In this document: in pieces, positions 34,498-46,300 of the stretch
How the letters are laid out: each line of letters opens with the position of its first letter
Numbering within the stretch: position 1 is the stretch's first letter
Origin: Linnemannia hyalina
Lineage: Eukaryota; Mortierellomycota; Mortierellomycetes; Mortierellales; Mortierellaceae
Direction: 5' to 3'
DNA length: 64,000 nucleotides
Assembly: GCA_019671135.1 (NCBI GenBank)
Contig: JAHRHY010000004.1
Location: 2,790,001-2,854,000 of the forward strand
Translations under genes and position numbers: made by a program
Notes under the pieces: generated by a model
What the model was told of the DNA's origin: nothing
Databases searched by the model: none
The model's input: the letters and a program-made list of their open reading frames with translations, nothing else

Positions 34498-35235
34498 TTT
34501 CTTTCTTTTTTGATGCTTGGTCGGGGTGGATGAGCAAAAAGAAAAAGGCGGATGGGGAGAGGGAGGAAGAGAGAAGGAGCGTGAGAAGGAAGCAATGGTC
34601 AGATGAGATCACAAAGAAATAGAGTAAGGTCACAGTGAGTGTGTGAGTCTGTGAGAGCACTTTGCTCGTTTGCGTTGTCTTGTCCAGGGGAACAACAATT
34701 GACCAATCAGAGTCTGCGAACTGGAGTGGGTAGCACCACCACAAACGCGTCTTCTTTTTTTCTTTTCTTTTTTCAGGAACGAAAAAGGTACGGGCGCAAT
34801 GCCTAGACACATGTGTGATTTCTTCACATCAAGCGTAGTATATCCACGCCTATTATCGCTATTGCTGCTCTGCCTCCGGGCTTCGTCAAAAACATAATTG
34901 GCACACCTTCGAAACGGCGCTATTCCCTTTCTCCTATCTTAACTGCGGGTAGGTATCCGCAGGTGTGAGAGACGCAGTCACTTACAGATCACATGACTAT
35001 TCGACCGCAGCAAGGCAAAAAACCCTTTTTTCATAGGAGAGAGAGAGCAAGGGGAAAATAACATAAAGGCGGAGAACTAGCATCTGCACCTCTTAATCCC
35101 TACACTCTCTCTCATAACTCATCCTCATTTGCTTCTTGTAAACAACAAAAACAAACAAGCAAGCAAGCAAACAGCATCTCATACCACACACTTCCTCTCC
35201 CTTTTCATTTCAACCCACTAACACATCCACCAACA
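34498..35235. promoter_or_regulatory. Shared 738-bp divergent promoter region (acyl-CoA synthetase-like and Sqs1)
   Basis: The two flanking genes point away from each other, so their promoters must lie here. No specific element could be assigned. Pyrimidine-rich sequence precedes the Sqs1 ATG. Confidence 0.5.
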
Positions 35236-38200
35236 ATGCCAAAGCGAGGAGGCAACCAAGGAGGAGGAGGACGAGGTGGCGGCCGTGGAGGCGGGCCCTC
35301 CAACAAGCCGCGAGGAGGCAGAGGAGGCGGTAGGGGCGGCGGTCGAGGAGGTTATGGTGGATTCCAACCCCAGCAGCAGAACTTTGACTACCAATACGAC
35401 AGCGACGACGACCTCCTCACTCTCGTCGGCAGTACGTTTCTTCTCTCTCTCTCCCTTTGAATCACATTCCTGAGATTGAGCCACCTCTCCCCCTTGATAT
35501 ACAGATCAGTTGACACTTCCTTTTACCTCCAAATTATAGGAAACCATCAACAGCGACAGAGGGCAACAGAAGAGGATATCTATCGACGCATCCAGGAGGC
35601 CAAGGAAGGCCGATCAAGCGCCAGTCCTTCTCGAGGTCGAGGAGGTCGAGGAGGATCTGGAGGTGGATTCCGTCCGCCACCACCCCCCAAGCAGAACAGC
35701 AACGGCAAGAACTCGAAGCACTTCTTTTGGCCATACCCTGAAGACAACAACATCAATAACAACAACAACAACAATCCTAGAGTCAATCAGCAGCCGCAGT
35801 CGTCCAATGCCAATCGCCGTGCTAGCGGCAAGGGAGCTAACCCTCAAATGATGTTTAACCGAGCCACCGCCACTTCAGATCGATCGCTGCGCCAGAGTAA
35901 CAATGTCAACGATCATGATGATGACCCGGATAGCGATGAGGGTTCGGAGGAAGATGATAGCAGCGACGACAACATTGACCATGGTTGCGACTCTGGTAAG
36001 TGGTTCGCTTTTTTTCGCTGCTCAAAGCCAAATTGGACGAATGACAGAGGTGGATGTGGACTAAATACTATTTATTTTTCTGCTCCTTTAGACGAGGACT
36101 CGGAGGATGAAATTCTGATGAATCAATTCGACTGGATCGAAGAAGATCAGCAGCAACAACAACATCAGCAGCAGCAGCCGCAGCAGCGAGATGGAAAATC
36201 CGCTCAGCAGCAGCAACAACAACAACATCGACCTCAGGAGCATCAACGACCCGCATTGACCAAGAAGCAGCACAGCAACAACAGCGATCAAGCACAGCGA
36301 CAAACCATCGTCGACCTTGTTAGTGCATCCTTCAATTCCATGACCCACTCGACTCCGGATCATGCCATGACGCAGTCCGAAGACTTTATCCATGCTATGG
36401 ACTCTCAGGGCGACCTCAAGGTCGATGCGGACAAAATAACCGACCTTGCCCGACCATCCTCTGTCCTCAGCTCGATATCCGCCCACAACATAACCACAAC
36501 CACAACCACAACTAGCATTTCTACAATCACGAGTTCGGCGATCATTGGAGCGAATGCGGATACGGACGAGTTTGGCGGGATGGGATTGGCCTCTCAGGAA
36601 GCTGGAATTGCGACTGGAAAGGAGGAAGCCATGCTTTGGGTCATCGATGCGGCACCTCCTCCGGATGTCATTATCGTCACGCAGACAGACCAGGCCTTGG
36701 AGCTTTTAGTCGACGACTCGACTCATGTTTTATTAGAGAAGCCCAAGAAGAAGGCGCATCGCTCCAAACGTGGTGGCCGGAATCAGCGGGAAAAGCAGCT
36801 GATTAAGCAGCAGTTTATTGTGGGTCATGACGACGACGGTCCCATGTACCTGGAAGACCTCAGCGATGAGGAAGATGAGGAAGATGAGGATAGGCTTGCA
36901 ATGGAAGACTACCTTCAGGTAAAAAAACAGATATGTTCTGTCACTGTCTATCCAGCTTCGCCTTTGACTGCAGTACCAACTTTTGTTCATCTGCAATGCG
37001 ATCCACAATTCTGACAGCCTCCTTATTCCTTGTCCTCATCTTCCTCTCCTCCGTTGATCCTATCGAGCAGAACTGTATGGGCTCTGACAACTCGGACCAG
37101 CTTGACACACTGCTCGACTCATTGAAGGGCCTGCACACTGGTGGTCAGGGCCACTCCAAGTCAGTCGGCGGCAAACTTGCGGACGATTCCGACTATGAAC
37201 AGCAATTGTCCGAACTCGACAGTGACGACTATGAAGAGGACGAGTTTGACTTCGAGGAGGATTATGATGATGGTATCAAGAAGCTGGATTTCAGTAAGGT
37301 CAAGGAGTCGGTGAATGACAAACGCAAGAACCGAAAGGCGGACGACTTGTTGAGGGAGGAGCTTAGGGATTTGATGCCCCTGTGGAGATCGGGTGCCTTG
37401 GAGGATGGCGATGGTTCGTATAGACCCTTCAAGCCCCGCGCTAAGGGGTATGCGGTCTATGATGATTCTGACGAGGAGTTCATGATGGGTGGTGGTGGAG
37501 GCAAGAAGAACAAGAACAAGAACAAGAAGGAGCCCCATGGCGGCAGCTTCGACACCCTTCTTGACATCAACCGGTATGTTGGCTCAATACTATTTCCTTG
37601 GCAGGATATATGGTAGCAAGGACATGACACTTACAGTTTTTTTATCACCTTTATCCTTTCTTAGTCAAATCGAGGACTTTGTGAGGGACAGGACGATTGA
37701 CAGTTTGCAGCTGCCCCCGATGCCCAAACCCTTGCGCCGCAAGGTGCACCTCCTCTGCAACCACTACAGCCTGAAATCTCAGAGCGTCGGATCTGGCAAG
37801 CGCCGATTCCCAATCTTGATCAAGACGGACAGGACAAAGATGCCCCTTAACCCCGTCAATGTCAACAAGCTGTTGAACCAGTCTGAGAAGGAGCTCACTT
37901 TGCTCTCTGCCCAGTTCCAGGGGAGCCGCAAGGGCGGCAACAACAACTTTGGCAGCAACAATTTTGGCGGCAAAGGCGGCAAAAAGGGTGGGAATGGTGG
38001 AGGTGGAGGTGGTTTTTCGAAGGGCAAGAGCAAGAATGGCGGTGGTGGTGGGTCGATGGCGGCTCCTCATGGAACTGTTGTTGGCGCCTCTGCCTCTGCC
38101 ATCTCTGTCGAGAACCTTGGTCACCGCATGCTATCCAAGATGGGGTACGTACACTTTTCATTGTTAATCTTCGATGGCTTCCATGTTGATATTCAAGATT

Positions 38201-38352
38201 GCTAACTTTGTTTTTTTTCTCCTTTCTTGTCATGAACGTATTTGACTTGTAGATGGATGCCGGGTGTTGGACTGGGTGCGTCGGGTGATGGTATCACCCA
38301 ACCCATTGAGGCCATCGTCCGTACCAAGAACCGTGGTCTCGGACACGAATAG
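35236..38352 (+). CDS. SQS1: Sqs1-like R3H and G-patch protein
   Basis: Six exons (35236-35431, 35510-35995, 36092-36918, 37071-37573, 37665-38144, 38253-38352) give 863 aa. An RGG/GGR-rich N-terminus is followed by acidic, Asn- and Gln-rich disorder (CAG/CAA runs at 36150-36230). The R3H domain spans the exon 4-5 junction (QIEDFVRDR to FPILIKTDRT), with a Gly/Lys/Asn-rich linker after it. A canonical G-patch ends the protein (NLGHRMLSKMGWMPGVGLG ... RGLGHE). Sqs1/Pfa1 activates the DEAH helicase Prp43 in ribosome biogenesis and spliceosome disassembly. The exon 1-2 junction is the uncertain point: I use acceptor cagatcag at 35509, whereas the stronger-looking acceptor at 35504 or 35537 breaks the frame. 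Confidence 0.9.
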
Positions 38353-39867
38353 CCCGAACTCCCACCAAATGAAGTCACGCCCAATATCCCTTTCCTTACC
38401 TTCCAGTTGCCCTTAAGCTCTATTCGTGTTGTTTTCCTTCAAAAGAGATCCGCGATTCGCGAAAAAAAACTTTTTTCTTTCTTCATTCCTCTCCACCACA
38501 ACTCGTAAGTCCCCCTAATCAACACATTCCTCTCACCTCGAACTCGTTTTTTTTGTTCACGGAGATGACAAGACTCGCAAAAGATGAATATTATGAATCG
38601 CTACTCTCAATACACGATGTGGATTATTCCTTTTAACTCTGATGCACTCAACCCAAAACACCTCCCTTTTGAACAAACACCCCCCTCGTTCTCGTCCTTG
38701 AGAAAAAAAAAGAAGCAATTGAAAAGACTTGTTGCTAACCCACGATTCTTGCTTTTTTTTGTCCCGTTATCAGTAGATCGATCACTCCTCCTTTCTACAC
38801 AGTCATGCACCGATACCCTTCTCACACCAATACTCTTACATTGATGGAATGCGACAATAAAAGCAACGACTTTACTTGAATACTCTGATCCTTCTGCTGG
38901 CTGTTGCTATTGTTGAACTGGGGTGTTGTGCTATGTTGCTTTATTTTTTCCGCATCCCTCGTCGTTGTCGTGCATCGTTACTTCTCCAGGATAGCAATTG
39001 ATCCAGGGGAGGAAGGCTGCTTCCCGTCGGTGTACTGTACAAGCCTGGACAAAGAGGGACAAGATCTTTTGTTGTTTTGGGGTATGGCACTCGACAACAA
39101 AACAACCCTCAAATAGTTGACCAATGCTCCCCTCTCTATGAAAAAAAATCACAGACCGACTAAACAACCGAATACCAGCTCTTTTTTATAGGTTCTATCT
39201 CTTTATTCTTCCTTCTTTGCTTCCCACTCCACAACAATGACAACCAAAGCATTCCCTCGCTCCCAATAGCGTACAGTAGCCCATTTTGATCTAGTCAAGA
39301 AAGCAGGTTGCATTGAACCATAGCCCTGTCTATGGTACACACGGCGTCCGTCTTTTTTTTTTGGGCTTTCGGTTGAAAGCGATATTTTTTTGTGTGGTCT
39401 GGTGAGGAGCCGGATGTGTAAAAAGGACGACAGTTTTGTCACTTCTAACTTTCTTTTTTCTATTGAGCATCGCCCATGATTCTGAAGCGCAGGAGGAAGG
39501 AGAACAAAGAGATACGAGGAGAAAAATGTAACAGGAGAAACCTGGACGCGTCAAGAGTTCCCACAACCCCAACAACCATACGCCATTTTTCATACCAGCT
39601 TTTTACATCACAACTGTGAAACAAAAAAGATAGGACAATGCAGAAAGAAACAGACACGAGAACCCCGTTCTTTTTCAAGAAACAAATACATACAGAAACA
39701 CTTTATATGTTTGGCAGGATCATCACAAAAAAGAAATGTTTACTGTTTTTGTTGTATACCATCAGTTAATTGGTCGCCTTCTTTACTGTGCTCGGCGCGC
39801 CCGAGATCCATCCGCTACTTCTCATCTCCAGACCCTTCGGTAGACTTGCCGCCAGACCCATGTCGGA
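38353..39867. other. Spacer and 3' flank of the broken STAND copy
   Basis: 38353-39200 shows no gene. 39218-39380 is the second copy of the dispersed repeat at 16431-16597. 39413-39835 matches the 3' flank of the intact STAND gene (8763-9165). Confidence 0.6.
39218..39380. repeat. Dispersed repeat, second copy (see 16431-16597)
   Basis: Same block order as the first copy, with a T-run expansion at 39351-39360. It sits directly outside the duplicated STAND 3' flank. Confidence 0.65.
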
Positions 39868-42092
39868 TCAATCGTCCTCTGAAGATGGACCCTTGTCAAA
39901 GACATGGCGTTGAGATATCAACTTATACTGGGACGGGCTCAGACTAGTCGCACCCTCAAGAACCACACCTGCAGTGCAAAGAATCCTAAGATTGGTTCCC
40001 CAGAACATCCTGACGACCGCGGTTCCATCGCCGCTCGACACTCGCCATACTCGGACAGACCCATCATTGCTGGCTGTGATGAACTCCGTCGGGACAACTG
40101 GGTTCCAAGACAGGCTTACAACTTGCGCAGAAAACACACGAAGCGCAACTGCGCAAGACCAGATCTCGTTCCCTTTGGTCGAATGTCGCTGCCAGAGATG
40201 CACAATGTAGTCCTTGTTAGAGGATGCCAGAAACTGGCCGCATGGCGAGTAAGCAATAGTCATGCTGTCAACATAGCGATCCATCGAACTGCGAGGCATC
40301 TTCAGTTCAATACAAAGCTCATCCGACCGCAGGTCCCACAAGGCAATCGAGCGCAAAGTGCCTATAGCAAGCAGCTGACCATTTGGCGAGTAGTCCAACG
40401 CCAGGATCGCCTCCTCCTTCAGCTTCTTGGACGTCAAGAGGACTCTTGTTCGTGGATCGAAAAGCAAGACTTTTCCGTCCTCTGAGCAGATCGCAAGTTG
40501 ATGTCCTGTTGGTGAGAACTTCAAGTCAAAGACCCGATCGTTATTGTCTCCGTCTCCAAAAAGAACGCATTGCTGCTCCGTATTATGGAGGTCCCACAAT
40601 CGTACAATCCCATCGTCGTCGGAAGACGCGATCCAGCGACCACAGGTTGAATAAGCAAGAATCACCACCGCCCTCGAATGCCCCTCCAAGACCGGTCCTG
40701 CCGCGCCAGTGCTGCGATCCCACAATCGTACTGCATCATCCCCGCAACCGGCTGCGATCCGATTGCCGTCCGATGAAAACGTCAGGGTGTTGATAGATTC
40801 TGGGTCCGGAAACTTAAACGATACTGATCCGTGCAATCCAGTTGTAGCATCCCCTTGTCGGATAATACCTGGGTGGACGAAAGAGAAAATAGATAGGCCA
40901 TCGGGAGAATATGCCACCTCATCAGCGTCACCGATCTGATTTTGTATCGCAATTCTGGAGGAACTAGAGCTCGCCTCCCATAATCGCACCGTTCCGTCAG
41001 CAGATCCCGATGCAATGGTAAGACCATCCAGAGAGAAGGTAACGTCGTGTACAGTGTCCGAATGACCGTCAAATGAGGAAACAAAGGCTCCTGTCGATGC
41101 GTCCCACAACATCACTCTGCGGTCTGCACTGGCAGAAGCGATCGATTGGCCATTCGGAGAGAATGCGATTCCCCTAACAACGCCGGCGTGGCCTTGAAGG
41201 ACAGGACCTGGGCTACCGGACACTACATCTCATAGCCACATATTGCAATCCTCGTGACTGGAAGCTATCCATCGGCCGTCTGGAGATATGGCAAGACTGT
41301 AAATCTCTCCCAACGAAGGACTCAAGACGACCCCTGGCTCTCCTGTCCCTGAGTTCCAAAACCGAATCATTCCATCGTTACGGCCCGATACAAGCTGACG
41401 TCCATCCGGGGAAAATTTGACGCTCATAACCAGCCAGTATGGCCTTCCAAAACAAAGGCGCCCACTCCCGTCTCCGAATCTCACAAGCGCACCGTTCCGT
41501 CGCCGCTGGCCGAAGCAATACGGTTGCCGCAAGGCGATTACGCCAACGAGTCTATCCATTTAGTGTGACCCTTCATAACCAACAACTCCTCGCCGCTTGT
41601 GCAATCCCACAATCGTACCATTCCCTTCCTTTCTCCAGACACGATTTGTCGGCTGTCAGGCGAGAACGCAACAGACATGACATACTCGGTGGCTGTGATT
41701 AAATGAATTCGTTGCCATGTAGAGGTGTCGTAAATACCGATGCCAATGCCATCACCCCATATCGCTATTCCAAGCATCCTTCCGTCAGGCGAGTAGGCAC
41801 AGGCTTCTACGGTAGCCTCCACCTTGAGGTATGGCAACTCTCCGAACTGAACGCCCTCCAGTTGTGCATGGCTCAAATTCGTTTGCCGCAGCCAACTCCT
41901 CGAGAGATCGACGCCCGTCAGGTCGGCTCCTTGGAGCTGTGCAGAATCGAACTGGCCGCAGGAAAGATCGGCGCCAGGGATCTTGATGCCGCGAAGATCT
42001 GCACCGTGGAAGGCAACACCGGCTCTGACCAGGATCGTAATGGCGTTGGTATGTGGGCTGTCATATTGGACGCGAAGGTTGTACCTCTGCAA
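39868..42092 (-). pseudogene. Truncated STAND paralogue (pentapeptide and WD40 part only)
   Basis: This copy aligns with the C-terminal 42% of the STAND gene at 9150-14597, pentapeptides through WD40 repeats, with matching flanks on both sides. The region for the Ser-rich start, helical domain and NACHT NTPase is absent: at 42047-42051 the promoter-side flank is fused to the codons preceding the pentapeptides. The reading frame is broken: TAA at 41538-41540 where the intact copy has Tyr in SVAYSP, a frameshift near 41430, and TGA at 41230-41232 where the intact copy has Trp. Three open segments remain (42092-41538, 41559-41230, 41223-39868). The last, 451 codons of WD40 repeats, is well preserved. 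The tail lacks the acidic minisatellite. An upstream ATG at 42092 could give a short fusion peptide of 184 aa if transcribed. Confidence 0.9.
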
Positions 42093-42420
42093 GCTTGGGG
42101 TGCTCGGTACTTGTTAGATACAAAACGGACAAGAACGCGGGAGGGCGATTGACTGAGCGCGGAGAAGGTGCAGAGAACTGAGAATGAGAATGTTGGATGA
42201 TAGAAAGATGCTAGAATGACGAACAGGTGCTAATGTGGGCCAGGTGCAATGAAGGAAACAGAGACTGATGATGAAGACGAATGAATGAGGTGGGTGTTCC
42301 GGCGGACGGAGCAAGGTGAGTGTTGCAAGGAAGAAGAAGAGAGAGAGGGAGAGAGGGAGCAGAAGAATTAAAGTAAATAGAGAGACGTCCTCATGGTATG
42401 CATGTAAGCATGCTTTGTTG
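42047..42420. repeat. Copy of the STAND promoter-side flank (see 15068-15440)
   Basis: Collinear with 15068-15440. It begins at the deletion junction ggcgttggtatgtgggc. Confidence 0.85.
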
Positions 42421-43341
42421 TTTTGTTTGTTTGTTTGTTCTCTGACAAGGTGTCCTAGTTTAATTCCCTCTACTATTCCCCTTTTCGCCACCACCTTACA
42501 CCGCCTTGCTCTACCCTTTCAATCGAAACCTCTGCCACTGACAATCGCCTTTGAAGTAAACAAGAAAGACTCAACAACCAAGGAGCATTTTTTAGAGTAC
42601 GGAATAAAGACAATACTATGCGGCAAAGCGATCGTAGAAGAACGAACGTGTGAATGTATGCATGCAAACAGAAGGTCAATGAAAGAGAGAATTGGGTGCG
42701 ACAAGTCCTCATGCGATTTCTTTGTTTCGAGTTGGAGAGCTGTTTAAAAAGGACCACAACAGCGCTGACAGCATCGATGCAGTGAGTGTTGTTGTTTTGA
42801 CAACAAAAAGAACTGGGAGTTCCTATGCTTACTGCCCAAAAAAAGGGATTGCCCTATGGACACATATCAATGAGATCCTTGTTCTGTCCCTCCAGATGAA
42901 AAGAGACAGATCAACCGTTGCTCACCATCCTCGTGTACACTTTCTGTATGCAAAACATGAAGAAAAGCAAAAGGGGCAAATACGCGAGCGTGAGCGAACT
43001 CAACATACACCACCCAAAAATAACCATAACAGCAGAAAGTCGATCTTCGCACTTTGGATTACTGAGCAAGTTGAACTTTACAAGGAAAAGAATTGGAACT
43101 TGGCTACATTTGAAAAGAGTAAAGTTGCACATTCCCATCTCTGTACATCGTTTATTATTTTATTTTTGCATCAGAAGCTCCTGACCCCAATACTATCTTC
43201 CGCTGATCAATTTGTACTGTAAACGAGCGCAACGAGAGACCAAGAACATCGGAGTGATGAGGTGGAATGGGCAAAGAAAGTGTTTACTTGAAAAGAGACA
43301 AGTGAGTATGGTGTTGACATTAAACAGAAGCACCACTACCC
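42421..43341. other. Gene-free spacer
   Basis: Short open frames only; nothing supported. It contains the 3' flank of the MCMDC2-like gene. Confidence 0.5.
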
Positions 43342-46300
43342 TCAAATATCGACACTGTCGGCGTACTCGGAGATGACACGGGTCAAATGTGCATACCTGC
43401 CATTGGGGAAGAGTATTAAACTTGTGAGAAAAGTGATCTTTACGCCAAAAAAAAAAAAAAGGGGGTGGTGAGAAAATAATGATAAGTGAAAGGGTTCTTA
43501 CATGGCGTCCATGACTTGGTCCCGAGTCTCTTGAAGACTCACAGGGACATCCGCGTCTGTCGCCATTACTGATGAAGGATCAGTCATATCTACGTCCATT
43601 TCGAACTATGGTTCCACACCACGAACAACAGGAAGTGTTAACAAACTGAAAGGCAAAAAGGCAGGACCGTGTAAGGACCAAGAAATGGACACACATACGC
43701 TGGACAAAAAGACGGGGACACGAGTAGCAGCAAGATCGTGGGCTTGGCCTTGGATCGACAGAATATCGATGGGCTCCGACTGGGCGTAGAGTCGAGTAAC
43801 GTTCTCCTTCCCGTCCAACAGTGGAACGAACCCCAGACACGACGTTCCTACAATACACGAAATGTTTCTGACCAGTGGTTTGTTTTTGCATGCATCAATT
43901 TTGCAAGTAAAAGAGGAAGACGTGATTTGGGGTGTGTGCTTACCCCAGCGAGCGGCGATGGTCTCCTCCATCATCATAATGCTATTCAAGGCGAAGGGAC
44001 AAAGGTGTAGGGAGGGAGGGTGTGAGAGATCTGACACGATCGGGTCCATCCAGATCGGCAGTGTATGAGGAGGTGCATACCTTACAAGCGCGTCGTATCT
44101 GTTTGCACCCGATCGCAAGCAAACCTACAATAGAGACACAGAAAAGGAAAGGTCAGAGCACAGCGCTATCAGCACTGAGGCGTACCAGTCAAGTGACCCA
44201 ACCGTTATTGCCGTTTACCTTGGCGTGACAACAGGCGACGTTAAGGAGAGTGGACATGGTGGAGAGGCTGGAAAGTCTATTGATATGGGATCCTGAAGCC
44301 TTCTTGCGCATCACTTGGAAGTATGCCCTCAGTAACTGCTCACATTCCGTCGACAATCTGCAGTAAAACACAAAAAATAGGTGAACGGTGAAAAATTCGA
44401 ATTCATTGTTCAGGAACAAACACGCTCTGGACACAATGAAAGCAAAACAATACAGTTCTAACCTCACTTCAATGGTGGACGCGACATGCAGGTACTAAAG
44501 TGGGGAGGGGGGAAATCAGGCTTGTTAAGTCAAATAAACGTGTACATTGATCGCTTCGAACACACTGGCAACAGCAAGTAAGGAGCGTACTAGTACCTGA
44601 GAAAGATCCTCGCGACTCAACTGCTTACTCGGTCCATCTCCACCTTCGTCATCCTGCATATATCGTCGAAGGGTGTGTGCGGCAACCGCCAACGCAACAT
44701 CTGAAACAGCATCCAGTTCATGCTGTCCAACTATGATATCAAATTTCCTAGTTGTAATTTAAAAGTATCACAAAAGCGAGTGAATACTAAGTAGACATTC
44801 ACTCTCAATTTCAGCCAATTGACAATGTCATAGTACACGCTCGCTTACTCGTTAAGTGGAACTTTATGGGCAGAACCAGTGATATCCTCTTCAAAGACTG
44901 GATCGCCAGGCTTGGGCTTTTTCGAAGGCAGGGGGATGGATGTATGTGTCGCCCAGCAACAACAGGTCAATTCCAACTGCAGTGACAGATTGTCCCTCTG
45001 GATTCCAATATCATTCCCGTTCGCCGTCGTCAGAACTAGAAGAAAGAAGATTCGCGACGTATATAAATAACAAACAGAACATCGATCCGTTCGTAAACGC
45101 CTGGACTGCAAATGCATCAACGATTGGTACCTGAGGTGATGTGTGCTTGAGCCTTCTTGTCCAACTGGTCCAGTTCAAACAAAACGACCCCATCCCTGGC
45201 GGCGCCCATCTCAGAGGCTATTGCAGTAGGAAAGCGAATGACAAGATCAGCCCGCTTTCCAGAACTTTCAGTCCTCTCAACATATCAACACAGAAGGAAG
45301 TGGTTTACCTCGAATCTCGCCTATGCTTGGCTTTTTGGGCTGGTGGAGGCTGTGGAGTGTTTTGCGAGTTGTCTCATCTCCATGATCCCAAAAGATGCAG
45401 CTGTCGGCACATACACAAAAAAAAATTGGGTTCAGTTGCATAGTTTTGTATGTAGTTTGTACGAGCGTTGACGGGTAGCAAAAACATGCGATAGCCTCAC
45501 TTCTTCAAACCCGCCATGCTTGCCATGAGGGCGGGAACAATCGTGTCACGTCCGTTCATCACCACCAAAACGTGAATGGATCGCCGGACGGAATCCGCCA
45601 CTTCTTTCTCTGCAACCAGGTTCTTGGAACCACTTGGAGCTACAGACACGGCACTACTCGGATAAGAGAATAAAAGAGAGCGCATGAGTCCAAAGATCAA
45701 GAATTTAGAGTGCAGCATCTTGTGGCCAGAGCGTCGTATTTCTTACCTCAGCAAGAGGGCCAGCTTGAGCTTTCGATAGATGCTCGTGGGAACAATGCCA
45801 TCTACAGTCACACATAGCAAAAGGATCAGTTCTTTCTCACTGCAAACATTTTCATTCAAATCAACAAAAAAAAACTTACCAAAGAGATCAACAATAGTCT
45901 GGCTAGTGTTCCACGGCGACATGTCGGAAGTAGCGATCGCCGCAATGGCCTCCGAGAGAGTCTCTTCGTCACGGCGGCTGGGAAGATGAATCAGATTATT
46001 GACATCCATCTGTATTCCATGCAAGTAAGTCTCTTGGTTCTTCTCCGGGTAGGAGCGGTAGACTCTCCCAATCAGTTGGATGTGCTCTCCTAATTTAGCA
46101 CTGTCCGCTAGGTCGTCTATGGAGGAACATGTAATGAAGAGGTGTTAGATAAAGAGAGTTGACTCGACACCACAAAGTGAGAGCGAAGGACAAGTAGCTG
46201 ATGTATACCTAGCAAGAAAAGCTCCATTTGGTTGACGAAGCAACCCTCAGCTCGGTGCGCACCGAGACACTCTACGGTGATCTTTTGCTGCTCTAATGGA

